A stretch of 64,000 nt of DNA from Bacteroidota bacterium (lineage in GTDB: Bacteria > Bacteroidota > Bacteroidia > Bacteroidales > JAAYUG01), in contig JAKPTE010000009.1 in assembly GCA_029571215.1 (NCBI GenBank), forward strand, positions 52,889 through 116,888. Direction: 5' to 3'. The first letter of the stretch is position 1. Every line of letters begins with the position of its first letter. Of the stretch, positions 41,807 to 51,888 are shown one piece after another. The position numbers were made by a program, and so were the translations under genes. The notes below the pieces were generated by a model. It searched no databases. It was not told where the DNA came from and saw nothing but the letters and a program-made list of their open reading frames with translations.

Positions 41807-42844
41807 TCATCTCGTCCATCTTTCAGGAGAGCGGATGGTCGAATTTCTGATAACAAGATCGGATTCAAGGATGATTTTTTCGCAGTCAGTAGTCGATTTG
41901 CTTTTCTTTATTGTTTCAATGAGGAGTTCCATTGCTTTCATCCCCATCAGATAACCCGGCCGGCTGACCGTTGTGAGCGGCGGCGAAATATAGGAGGTAA
42001 ACGGTTCATCGTTGAAACCTGTCACAGCAATATCATCCGGGACAGACAGCCCTTCTTCCTGAAAGACTTTCATTACAGCCATGGCCGAGCAGTCATCGGT
42101 TACAACCACTGCATCAGGGATTGGTGTGAGTTGCAGAAGATGACGGGCTGCCTCTACAGATGTTGATATGGACATGTTACCATGGATAATCAACTCTTTG
42201 CGCAAGGCAATCCGTTTTTTTTTCAGTACGTCAGTGTAGGCCTGATAACAAATCCTTCCCACGGAGTAATACTCCAGATTGGTGATCAGAGCAATCCTCC
42301 GATACCCGCACCCAATCAAAAATTCCATCAGGGATTGCATGGATTTATAATTGTCGGTTATGACAGCCGGAACATCCATTTCGGGTATGTCTCTTTCCAC
42401 AAAAACAAGGGGAATACCGTTTCCCCCAATTTGCTGATACTTCCTGATGTCAATGGTGTCAATAGCAGGGCATATCATCAAACCTTCAGCCCTTGCCCAG
42501 ACAAAATCATCAATTGCTTTCTGCTCGTTAACAGACTGGTCATAGGAATAGCTGATCAGTAAATGATACCCGTTCTCCTGTGCTACAATGTTCATACCGT
42601 GTAACACAGTTGAAAAATAATGGTTTACCGGATCAGGCAGGATTACACCTATATAACCTGTCTTATTTTTCAGGAGGCCAAGAGCCAGAGGGTCGGGTTT
42701 ATATTTCCATGATTCAGCCAGTTCTTTAACTTTTCGCCTGGTCTCTTCACTGACTTCTCCTACATTGCGTAACGCTCTTGATACAGTTGAAACGGAAATA
42801 TTCAGTTCTTTGGCAATGTCCTTGAGGGATGTTCTTTTACTCAT
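41807..42844 (-). CDS. LacI-family transcriptional regulator
   Basis: A 345-aa sugar- or metabolite-responsive repressor. The N-terminal helix-turn-helix is LKDIAKELNISVSTVSRALR, followed by the hinge helix region (KPDPLALGLLKNKTGYIGVI) and the periplasmic-binding-protein-like effector domain (GVILPDPVNHYFSTVL, DAVVVTDDCSAMAVM, DDIAVTGFNDEPF). The effector cannot be read. It is divergent from the methyltransferase gene at 43.0 kb. Two palindromes lie in the shared 199-base spacer, one 6 bases upstream of its own ATG, so autoregulation and control of the divergent gene are likely. Confidence 0.94.
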   Translation of the reverse strand: MSKRTSLKDIAKELNISVSTVSRALRNVGEVSEETRRKVKELAESWKYKPDPLALGLLKNKTGYIGVILPDPVNHYFSTVLHGMNIVAQENGYHLLISYSYDQSVNEQKAIDDFVWARAEGLMICPAIDTIDIRKYQQIGGNGIPLVFVERDIPEMDVPAVITDNYKSMQSLMEFLIGCGYRRIALITNLEYYSVGRICYQAYTDVLKKKRIALRKELIIHGNMSISTSVEAARHLLQLTPIPDAVVVTDDCSAMAVMKVFQEEGLSVPDDIAVTGFNDEPFTSYISPPLTTVSRPGYLMGMKAMELLIETIKKSKSTTDCEKIILESDLVIRNSTIRSPERWTR

Positions 42845-42850
42845 AAAAGC

Positions 42851-42864
42851 ATGTTATATAACAT
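42851..42864. promoter_or_regulatory. 14-base perfect palindrome in the lacI-type gene leader
   Basis: ATGTTATATAACAT, a perfect palindrome, 6 bases upstream of the LacI-gene ATG. It could be an additional operator or just an AT-rich coincidence. Confidence 0.35.
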
Positions 42865-42872
42865 AAAACCAA

Positions 42873-42905
42873 TACCGCAAACCTTACCGCAAAGGTTTGC
42901 GGTAA
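42873..42905. promoter_or_regulatory. Operator-like palindrome, probable LacI-family binding site
   Basis: TTACCGCAAA (42884-42893) and TTTGCGGTAA (42896-42905) are perfect reverse complements around a GG centre, with a CG-containing core usual for LacI-family sites. A third half-site, TACCGCAAACC, lies directly upstream at 42873-42883. The operator is 29 bases upstream of the -33 element of the divergent methyltransferase gene. Confidence 0.65.
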
Positions 42906-42934
42906 AATTAATTAAATTATTGATAAATAGAAGG

Positions 42935-42963
42935 TTGTTAGCACGATCTTTTTTCTATTTTTG
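42935..42963 (+). promoter_or_regulatory. Promoter of the MtbA-like methyltransferase gene
   Basis: TTG at 42935-42937, an 18-base spacer and TATTTTTG at 42956-42963, an exact -7 box. The predicted leader to the ATG at 43044 is about 74 bases. Confidence 0.6.
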
Positions 42964-43043
42964 AAGTTCGTGTGCAGAATTCGAGATGTAAATAGACGGA
43001 AAAGACTTCAGGTTTTCTGTTTTAATGCAGAATTTACCAAGGG

Positions 43044-44048
43044 ATGAAAATCAACATGCAACAGTGGGCAGATCAGGTGATGAGTTCTCCGGTCAGGAAA
43101 GCTATCCCCATACTCACGCATCCGGGAATACAACTGATTGGCAGGAAGGTATCGGAAGCTGTTACCGATGGCTATATCCATTACTGCGCTATTAAGCGCC
43201 TGCAGGAAGAATTTCCTTCAGCTGCTGCAACCACGATAATGGATCTGACGGTGGAAGCAGAAGCCTTTGGCTGCCAGGTCAGGATGGAAGAGAATGAAAT
43301 TCCCTCTGTGGCTCTACCTGTTATCAGCAAGGAAGAAGATATACAGGCTTTGAAAATTCCGTCTCTTCTCAATGGCAGGATACCGGAATATCTGAAGGCT
43401 ATGCAACTGGCGGCGGAACATATCATCGACAGGCCGGTTTTGGGCGGCTGCATAGGTCCGTTTTCCCTTGCCGGAAGGTTGATGGGTATGACGGAGATAA
43501 TGACAGAAATGTTTCTCAATCCGGATATGGTTTTTTTATTGCTGGAAAAATGTACATTTTTCCTTATCCGGTACGCAGAGGCAGTCAAAGAAACAGGAGT
43601 TCATGGCATTATAATGGCTGAACCGGCAGCAGGTTTACTATCGGCTGATCAGTGTGATGCCTTTTCTTCTTCCTTTATCAGAAGAATTGTCCGATCGGTT
43701 CAGGATGAGAATTTTCTCTTTATTTTGCACAACTGTGGAAATGCAGGCCATTGTACAGCCAGCATGGTGGAAACAGGAGCCGGGGCACTGCATTTTGGCA
43801 ATGCCATTGATCTGCAGAAAGCAATCAGCGAAGTTCCTGATCATATTCTGGTATTGGGAAACCTGGATCCGGTTACTGACTTTTGCATGGCCACACCGGA
43901 GGAAATGTTGGAAAGGACGCTGAAACTACTGGAAAAAGTCGGCAAAAACAAAAACTTCATCCTTTCATCGGGTTGCGATGTGCCACCTCAAGCACCACTG
44001 GCAAATATCCGGGCTTTTTACCAGGCTCTCCTTCAAAGTCAATCGTAA
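43044..44048 (+). CDS. Methylcobamide methyltransferase-like protein (MtbA/MtaA group of the URO-D superfamily)
   Basis: A 334-aa TIM-barrel protein of the uroporphyrinogen-decarboxylase superfamily. Zinc ligands typical of corrinoid methyltransferases rather than decarboxylases are visible: LHNCGN (His-x-Cys, near residues 230-235) and the C-terminal SSGCDVPPQAPL (third Cys). The N-terminal IHYCAIKRLQEEFPSAA, MDLTVEAEAFGC, CIGPFSLAGRLMG and ALHFGNAIDLQKA are family segments. Such enzymes transfer methyl groups from a methylated corrinoid protein to a thiol or pterin acceptor. No corrinoid protein or substrate-specific methyltransferase is adjacent. It is controlled, by inference, by the divergent LacI-family gene. 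Confidence 0.85.
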   Translation: MKINMQQWADQVMSSPVRKAIPILTHPGIQLIGRKVSEAVTDGYIHYCAIKRLQEEFPSAAATTIMDLTVEAEAFGCQVRMEENEIPSVALPVISKEEDIQALKIPSLLNGRIPEYLKAMQLAAEHIIDRPVLGGCIGPFSLAGRLMGMTEIMTEMFLNPDMVFLLLEKCTFFLIRYAEAVKETGVHGIIMAEPAAGLLSADQCDAFSSSFIRRIVRSVQDENFLFILHNCGNAGHCTASMVETGAGALHFGNAIDLQKAISEVPDHILVLGNLDPVTDFCMATPEEMLERTLKLLEKVGKNKNFILSSGCDVPPQAPLANIRAFYQALLQSQS

Positions 44049-44060
44049 GAGCATTATTTT

Positions 44061-45974
44061 TTACTTTCCTTGCCAATGAAGCAGTCCTTTCTCATCATAG
44101 GCAAGATCGTGCTGATCGGTCAGCCATTGGACAACGGATACAACTTTATCTTCCGCAAACAGGTGAGCCGTTTCATCAACAAGGTCTTTCAGGGTCAAGG
44201 GGGTTTGTACCAGTTTTTCTTTTATAGCCTGTGAAATACTGTTAAATTCATAATTGCTCAGGCCAATGGCATTTCTTCGTTCGCATACATCGCATTGTCC
44301 GCATCGCTCCGTGTCCTTTTCACCAAAGTAGTTTAGCAAAAAGACACTGCGGCAGGTAGTTTTTCCTTCGGCATAGGCCATCATGGCATCAAGCCTTTCA
44401 ATATACCTTGTTTTCCGTGCTTCATAGTTACTGGTTGAAATAAAGAGAGCCTTATCTTCCAGCCGCTCTTCAGTAAATACAATGACAGGGTTGGTGCGTC
44501 GCGGAATATAGTGCAGAATTTTCTGCTGCTGAAGTTTGAGAAGGTATTGGTACACATCTTCTCTGGTCATCCTGGAACGGCTGGCCAGCAGGTTTTCATC
44601 AATAGCAACATACTGGGTAAAAAGGCCGCTATAGGAGCGAAGGATAAGTTTGATAAAACTGTCGAATGCTTCATTGGCCACCTGGAATTTATACAGATCA
44701 TCCCGTTCTACCAGAAAATGCAGTTGGGAAGGCATGTTGAGGTCATCGGTAAGTTCGATATATCCTTCCTGTTCGAGAACTTTCAGGGCGTTGTAAGCCA
44801 CAAGGCTTTGCAATGCGTATCTTCTGCAAAAATCGAACAAGTCAAAATCAAACGCCTGTCCCTTTGCACCTCCAATCGGAACCTGGAAGTAATTTCCTAA
44901 TGCTGTATATACTCTCCTGATGGTTTCCAGTTCAGGGAAGTTAACCGGAATTCGTTTGGTTGCATTGGCTTTGTCAGAAGAGTGAAACAATAAAACAGCC
45001 CAGGCTTTTTTGCCGTCGCGTCCGGCTCTGCCTGCCTCCTGAAAATACGCCTCAGGGCTGTCGGGCAGATCAAAATGAATCACGAAGCGCACATCCGGTT
45101 TGTCAATTCCCATCCCGAATGCATTGGTAGCCACGATGATGCGTATTTTGCCCTGTTTCCATAGCATCTCTTTTTCGGTTCGAAGCTGATTGGAAAGTCC
45201 CGCGTGGTAATAGTCGGATGAGATTCCCTGATGAACCAGATAGTCTGCAACTTCGCGCGTACGCTTACGGTTTCTTACATAAACAATTCCCGAACCCGGA
45301 ATATTTTTTGCTATTCGCAGCAGGTATTCCTGTTTGTTTTCGACCTGGCGAACCAGGTAAACCAGGTTTTTTCGTTCAAAGCTCATTCGGAGGATATTCT
45401 TTTCACGAAATCGGAGTCTTTCCATAATATCCTCCGCCACTTTAAGAGTTGCAGTCGCTGTAAGGGCCAGAACAGGGACGTCGGGCAGAATGTCGCGCAG
45501 TTCGGCAATCCGCAGGTAGGATGGCCTGAAATCATAACCCCACTGGCTGATACAATGGGCTTCATCAACCACTATAAAACTGACCGGCATTTTATCAACG
45601 CGGGCCCTGAAAATGTCAGTACCCAACCTTTCAGGTGAACAGTAAAGAAACTTGAAATCACCGTAAACGGCATTATCCAGGGCAATGTCGATTTCCCGGC
45701 GGGTCATTCCGGAATAAACAGCCAGTGCTTTGATTCCTTTTTGTTTCAGTTGTTCTACCTGGTCGCGCATCAGAGCAATGAGAGGGGTTACAACGATGCA
45801 TATTCCTTCCCGTGATAGGGCGGGCACCTGGAATGTAACTGATTTTCCCCCACCGGTTGGCATCAGGCCCAGTGTATCATGTCCACCGGCAATGGACCGG
45901 ATGATTTCTTCCTGCATGGGCCGGAAAGTCGAATAACCCCAGTATTTCAACAGTATGTTCCGGTATTGTTCCAT
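44061..45974 (-). CDS. recQ: RecQ-family ATP-dependent DNA helicase
   Basis: A superfamily-2 3'-5' helicase of 637 aa. Walker A is MPTGGGKSVTFQVPA, motif II is VVDEAHCISQWGYDFRPSY (DEAH plus the RecQ aromatic loop), and motif VI is QEAGRAGRDGKKA. A zinc-binding segment follows (CRSVFLLNYFGEKDTERCGQCDVC; key residues are four cysteines), then a winged-helix-like tail. No HRDC domain is seen at the C-terminus. It acts in recombinational repair of stalled forks. It converges with the methyltransferase gene. Confidence 0.96.
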   Translation of the reverse strand: MEQYRNILLKYWGYSTFRPMQEEIIRSIAGGHDTLGLMPTGGGKSVTFQVPALSREGICIVVTPLIALMRDQVEQLKQKGIKALAVYSGMTRREIDIALDNAVYGDFKFLYCSPERLGTDIFRARVDKMPVSFIVVDEAHCISQWGYDFRPSYLRIAELRDILPDVPVLALTATATLKVAEDIMERLRFREKNILRMSFERKNLVYLVRQVENKQEYLLRIAKNIPGSGIVYVRNRKRTREVADYLVHQGISSDYYHAGLSNQLRTEKEMLWKQGKIRIIVATNAFGMGIDKPDVRFVIHFDLPDSPEAYFQEAGRAGRDGKKAWAVLLFHSSDKANATKRIPVNFPELETIRRVYTALGNYFQVPIGGAKGQAFDFDLFDFCRRYALQSLVAYNALKVLEQEGYIELTDDLNMPSQLHFLVERDDLYKFQVANEAFDSFIKLILRSYSGLFTQYVAIDENLLASRSRMTREDVYQYLLKLQQQKILHYIPRRTNPVIVFTEERLEDKALFISTSNYEARKTRYIERLDAMMAYAEGKTTCRSVFLLNYFGEKDTERCGQCDVCERRNAIGLSNYEFNSISQAIKEKLVQTPLTLKDLVDETAHLFAEDKVVSVVQWLTDQHDLAYDEKGLLHWQGK

Positions 45975-46050
45975 CGGGTAACCTGATAACTTATCCTTCC
46001 TTATTTTATTATCAAAAGTTCATTCAATTCATTGATACTTTTTTTTGTAA

Positions 46051-47559
<1,509 letters not shown>

Positions 47560-47598
47560 ATGTTTGTTTCATAGCGTTAATTCCTCAAAGCATTTTTT

Positions 47599-49560
47599 AT
47601 GGAAAAATTCTGTCAGTTCGTAATGGTGTTTTTTTTGTTACCATTTCTTGCACAGGGTCAGGAAGAAATCCTGATGCGGATAAACGGTAAACCTATTACA
47701 AAATCTGAATTTGAAAGAATTTATCATAAAAATAACACACAGGAGAACGCTTCCGATCCATCACAGGTACGCGAATATCTCACACTCTTCGTAAATTTCA
47801 GGTTGAAAGTGATGGAGGCAGAGCAACGGGGCATGGATACCCTGGCATCGTTCCGGCAGGAGCTTCAGGGATACCGTGATCAGCTTGCCAAGTCGTACAT
47901 GAAAGATACCCTGACAGAAGAGGAATTTGCCCGGCAGGAATATGAGCGTTTGAAATGGGAAGTCAGGGCAGCGCATATTTTTGTACGGTGCCCAATTGAT
48001 GCGGCGCCGCAAGACACCCTCAAGGCGTGGAATAAGCTGGCCGAAGCCAGCCGAAGATTAAAGAAAGGAGAACCGTTCGAGAAAGTGGCGCGTGAGCTGT
48101 CGGAAGATCCATCCACAGCCTCAAACGGCGGTAACCTTGGATTTTTTACTGCTCTTTCCATGATCTATCCATTTGAAAATGCAGCTTATAATCTTCAACC
48201 CGGACAGATTTCTGCGCCCTTGCGCAGCTCAGCAGGGTATCATCTTATAAAGCTTTATGAACGCCGCCCTTCAAGAGGAGAGATTCATGTGGCTCACATT
48301 ATGAAAGCCGTTCCCCGTGGCAGCAGCGATACGGCCTTTGTAAGGGCTGAAAAGGAAATTACGGCCATTTACGATAGCCTGATGGCCGGAAAAGATTTTG
48401 CCGAAATGGCTTCCAAATATTCCGACGATAAATATTCCGCTTTACAGGGAGGTGTCCTTCCATGGTTTGCAGCAGGACGTATGGTTCCTGAATTCCAGGA
48501 AGCCGCTTTCGCCCTGAAAAATCCGGGTGAAATAAGCAAACCCTTAAAAACTCCTTTTGGCTACCATCTTATTAAACTCTTGGAAAAACAAACATTGGCA
48601 CCTTATGAGGAGATGCGCGGCAGAATCAAAAACCAGATCAGCCAGATGGGATTGACTTCCGTTGTGCAGGATGCAACCAACAGAAAGCTTAAGGCGGAAT
48701 ACGGTTTTACTGAGTATCCCGAAGCCCTGAAAATATTCTATCAGGTTATTGATACCAGCTTCCTGAAAAACAAGGAAAAGTGGGTAATGGATCATTTTTC
48801 CGGCATGCACAGCGACCTGTTTACCATAGGAGATACACACTATACCCAGCAGGATTTTGCCCGTTTTATTCTGGAAAAAGGACAATCCCGTAAACGCTAT
48901 AACCCTTATTATTTTGTAACAAGCCTTTATAAGGACTTTGTCGACAATATGCTGCAGCAGTATCAGAAGAATCATCTTGAAGAGAAATATCCTGAATTTC
49001 GTTACCTGATGCAGGAATATCACGACGGTATTTTGCTGTTTGATCTGACCGACAAACTGGTCTGGTCTAAGGCCGCTTCTGATACGGCAGGCCTGGAAGC
49101 TTTCTACAAAAAGAATAGTAAGAAATACATGTGGGGTGAACGGCTTGATGTGGCAGTTTATACCTGCAAAGACAGTGCAACGGCTCTGAAGGCCCTTAAG
49201 CTGGCACCGCAACGGGAAAAGAAAAAGCTTTCTGCTGAGTGGCTTGCTGCAAAAGTTTGTCCGGAAGATACTACCCGTTCCTGCATTAAAATTGAAGAAC
49301 TTAAAGTTGAGAAAGGGGATAATCCCTTGGTGGAAAAGGCCGGATGGTCAGTTGGAATCTCTGGTCTTATTCCGGACAATGGGAAAGTAGTTTTTGTTGT
49401 GAAAAAGAAAATCATTCCAATATCACAAAAAACATTGCAGGAAGCCCGTGGCCTGGTTATTGCCGATTACCAGGATGAACTGGAAAAACGCTGGATTGAG
49501 GAACTACGATCAAAATACAAGGTCGAAATAAACGAAGATGTATTAAGTCGGGTAAAATAG
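47599..49560 (+). CDS. Periplasmic peptidylprolyl isomerase with two parvulin domains (SurA/PpiD type)
   Basis: A 653-aa periplasmic chaperone starting with a signal peptide (FCQFVMVFFLLPFLAQGQ). An N-terminal SurA_N-like segment (MRINGKPITKSEFERIYHKNN split at the lysine) is followed by two parvulin domains (about 115-230 and 235-345). The first has AAHIFVRCP, FEKVARELSEDPSTASNGGN and GFFTALSMIYPFENAAY. The second has VAHIMKAVPRG, FAEMASKYSDDKYSALQGG and LPWFAAGRMVPEFQEAAF. The 300-residue C-terminal part is unfamiliar. It is the first of four genes (to 53.4 kb) for outer-membrane protein and LPS delivery. Confidence 0.9.
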   Translation: MEKFCQFVMVFFLLPFLAQGQEEILMRINGKPITKSEFERIYHKNNTQENASDPSQVREYLTLFVNFRLKVMEAEQRGMDTLASFRQELQGYRDQLAKSYMKDTLTEEEFARQEYERLKWEVRAAHIFVRCPIDAAPQDTLKAWNKLAEASRRLKKGEPFEKVARELSEDPSTASNGGNLGFFTALSMIYPFENAAYNLQPGQISAPLRSSAGYHLIKLYERRPSRGEIHVAHIMKAVPRGSSDTAFVRAEKEITAIYDSLMAGKDFAEMASKYSDDKYSALQGGVLPWFAAGRMVPEFQEAAFALKNPGEISKPLKTPFGYHLIKLLEKQTLAPYEEMRGRIKNQISQMGLTSVVQDATNRKLKAEYGFTEYPEALKIFYQVIDTSFLKNKEKWVMDHFSGMHSDLFTIGDTHYTQQDFARFILEKGQSRKRYNPYYFVTSLYKDFVDNMLQQYQKNHLEEKYPEFRYLMQEYHDGILLFDLTDKLVWSKAASDTAGLEAFYKKNSKKYMWGERLDVAVYTCKDSATALKALKLAPQREKKKLSAEWLAAKVCPEDTTRSCIKIEELKVEKGDNPLVEKAGWSVGISGLIPDNGKVVFVVKKKIIPISQKTLQEARGLVIADYQDELEKRWIEELRSKYKVEINEDVLSRVK

Positions 49561-49594
49561 CTGTTGTGTTAGTATTTCAAAACCGGTAAGGAGT

Positions 49595-50509
49595 ATGGTT
49601 CGTTCGAAAAAAAAATTCCCCGGAATGCCAGTTCAAATTTATGTGAGGATTTGGCCTGCGGGGAAATATATTTCCCTCCTGTTTCTTCTATTGATAGTTC
49701 TTGCCGGATGTTCACGGAATAAAAAAAATCCAGGCAGACCCGTTGCGATGGTTGGGAACAAATACCTTTATGAATCGCAACTACCAGCCTTAAGCGGTCC
49801 CAGTATTTCCGCCCAGGATAGTATCCGTATCCGGAAATCTTATATTGATAAATGGATACGCCGGCAACTGCTTCTTGAAAAGGCCGAGCAAAACCTTACT
49901 TATGAACAGAAAGATGTGACGGACCAGATGGAAGAATACAGAGCATCCCTGCTTATCTACAAATACCAGGAAATGCTGTTGAGACAGCAGATGGATACAG
50001 TAATTTCGGATGAAGAAATTGAAAAATACTATAATGAGCATAGCGGAAGTTTTGTGCTCAATCAGCCTGCTTTCAGAGGCATTTTTCTTATGCTTCCCCT
50101 GGATGCCCCTAATCTTCAAAAAGTTCGTGAATGGACCCGTTCGCCCAATGAAGATAATATCAAAAACCTCGAAAGCTACTCTTTTCAATACGCAAAGAAG
50201 TATGATTATTTTAATGACAAATGGACCTATTTTCAAAACCTTTTGTTGCTGGCACCCGGACTTAAACTCAACCCGGAACAGTTTCTGAGAGCCTATAAGT
50301 TCTATGAATTCAGTGACTCAACAAACATTTATATGATCGGTGTGCGGGATTATCTCTTGCCGGGGGCAGTATGTCCTCTCGATCTTGTGAAGGATGATAT
50401 CAGAGCCATTTTGCTGAACAGGAGAAAACTTGAATTTGTAAGAGACCTCGAAAACAATATATATTATCAGGCATACGATAAAGCGAAAGTGAAAATATTT
50501 GAAAAATAA
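49595..50509 (+). CDS. SurA/PpiC-like lipoprotein lacking a recognisable isomerase core
   Basis: A 304-aa lipoprotein with a hydrophobic signal and lipobox VLAGC (Cys39). After a flexible stretch come GRPVAMVGNKYLYESQLP, resembling the SurA N-terminal chaperone segment, and a long helical part (RKSYIDKWIRRQLLLEKAEQ). A PpiC-like position would start around ISDEEIEKYYNEHSGSF, but the parvulin hallmarks (a His in an AxHI strand and the GGxLGWF-type loop) are absent. It is probably a degenerate PPIase acting as a chaperone. It sits between two parvulin genes with 34- and 9-base gaps. Confidence 0.75.
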   Translation: MVRSKKKFPGMPVQIYVRIWPAGKYISLLFLLLIVLAGCSRNKKNPGRPVAMVGNKYLYESQLPALSGPSISAQDSIRIRKSYIDKWIRRQLLLEKAEQNLTYEQKDVTDQMEEYRASLLIYKYQEMLLRQQMDTVISDEEIEKYYNEHSGSFVLNQPAFRGIFLMLPLDAPNLQKVREWTRSPNEDNIKNLESYSFQYAKKYDYFNDKWTYFQNLLLLAPGLKLNPEQFLRAYKFYEFSDSTNIYMIGVRDYLLPGAVCPLDLVKDDIRAILLNRRKLEFVRDLENNIYYQAYDKAKVKIFEK

Positions 50510-50518
50510 GGATACATA

Positions 50519-51877
50519 ATGAGACGATTATTCAGGCGGTCGGTGTTTATTGGTTTATGGTTTCTTTTGCCTTTTGCGTCCGAAGCACAGACATATGTGC
50601 TTGACAGGTTAATTGCAGTGGTGGGAGATGAGATTATTCTTCAGTCGGATATTGAAGGCCAGTATCTGCAGATGAGAGCCCAGGGTATGGTTCCCGGGCC
50701 GGATGCGAAGTGTCAGATTTTCGAAAGCCTTCTTGAGCAAAAACTTCTTGTGGCACAGGCTAAAGCTGACAGTATTGAGGTTACCGACAACAACGTGCAG
50801 ATTGAACTGGATCAGCGTATGAATTATTTTGTCAGCATTGTTGGTTCCGAGCAGGCTCTCGAAGAATATTTCGGGAAATCCATTCTTGAAATCAAGGATG
50901 ACTTCCGAGAGTTGATACGGGAAAAACAGCTGACCGAGAAAATGAAGGATAAAATAACAGGCTCTGTGAAAATTACTCCTTCAGAAGTAAAGGAATTTTA
51001 CCGTAGCCTGCCCAAGGACAGTCTGCCGGTTATACCGGTACAATATGAAGTTCAGCAGATAGTTATTTATCCGCAAATCCCCGAGGAGCTGATACTGGAT
51101 GTGAAAGACCGGTTGCTCAGTTTACGCAAACGGATATTGAACGGGGAAAGTTTTGCCACTCTGGCTGTGCTGTATTCAGAGGATAAGGAGTCGGCTATGC
51201 GGGGAGGAGAGATTGGCTTTATGGCAAAAAGTGAACTGGATCCGGAATATGCCAAAGCTGCCTTCAGCCTGAAGGAAAACGGGGTTTCCAGTATCGTGGA
51301 ATCAGAGTTTGGATTTCATATCATTCAAATGATTGAACGAAAAGGCGACAGGGTGAACACACGGCATATTCTGATGAAACCCAAAATTCCCCCCGATGCC
51401 ATTGAAAAAGCCAGGGGAAAACTGGATACCCTGGCCCGCTACATCAGAAATGATTCTATCTCATTTGAAGGAGCTGTTTTCCGCTATACCATGGATGAAA
51501 CTACAGCTTTAAACGGAGGACTTGTTTTTAACAAGCAAACGGGGAGTTCCCTGCTGACCATTGAGGAATTTACACCTGAAGAAAGAATATGGCTGGAAAA
51601 ACTCAAACCCGGAGAAATTTCAGATCCTATTGTTACCAAGAACGATAAACAAAAAACTGTATTGAAAATAATCCGGTTGAAGAAAAAAGTTGAGGAACAT
51701 AAGGCAAATCTTGATCTGGATTATGTAATGCTGCAGAATGCCGCGCTATCCCAGAAAAAAAATAAAATTCTGGAAGATTGGATAAGGGAAAAACAGAAGA
51801 ATACATTTATCCAGCTCTTCGGACCATTAAAGCAGTGTCAGTTTCATTACAGCGGATGGATAAAAAGCGGTGTTTAA
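50519..51877 (+). CDS. SurA-like periplasmic peptidylprolyl isomerase
   Basis: A 452-aa periplasmic chaperone with a signal peptide (VFIGLWFLLPFASEAQ), the SurA N-terminal domain (LDRLIAVVGDEIILQSDIE), then two parvulin domains. The first (about 175-280) keeps VQYEVQQIVIYP, FATLAVLYSEDKESAMRGGE and IGFMAKSELDPEYAKAAF. The second (about 280-390) keeps VNTRHILMKPKIP and GAVFRYTMDETTALNGG. SurA escorts unfolded outer-membrane proteins to the Bam complex. Its 3' end overlaps the open frame of the next gene, but that gene probably starts later. Confidence 0.92.
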   Translation: MRRLFRRSVFIGLWFLLPFASEAQTYVLDRLIAVVGDEIILQSDIEGQYLQMRAQGMVPGPDAKCQIFESLLEQKLLVAQAKADSIEVTDNNVQIELDQRMNYFVSIVGSEQALEEYFGKSILEIKDDFRELIREKQLTEKMKDKITGSVKITPSEVKEFYRSLPKDSLPVIPVQYEVQQIVIYPQIPEELILDVKDRLLSLRKRILNGESFATLAVLYSEDKESAMRGGEIGFMAKSELDPEYAKAAFSLKENGVSSIVESEFGFHIIQMIERKGDRVNTRHILMKPKIPPDAIEKARGKLDTLARYIRNDSISFEGAVFRYTMDETTALNGGLVFNKQTGSSLLTIEEFTPEERIWLEKLKPGEISDPIVTKNDKQKTVLKIIRLKKKVEEHKANLDLDYVMLQNAALSQKKNKILEDWIREKQKNTFIQLFGPLKQCQFHYSGWIKSGV

Positions 51878-51888
51878 CCCTGTCTTTT

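Noticed and set aside
48544..49212. 222-codon minus-strand frame within the parvulin protein gene
   Set aside because: Antisense shadow; composition (Cys, Ile, Phe and His rich without order) is unlike a real protein.
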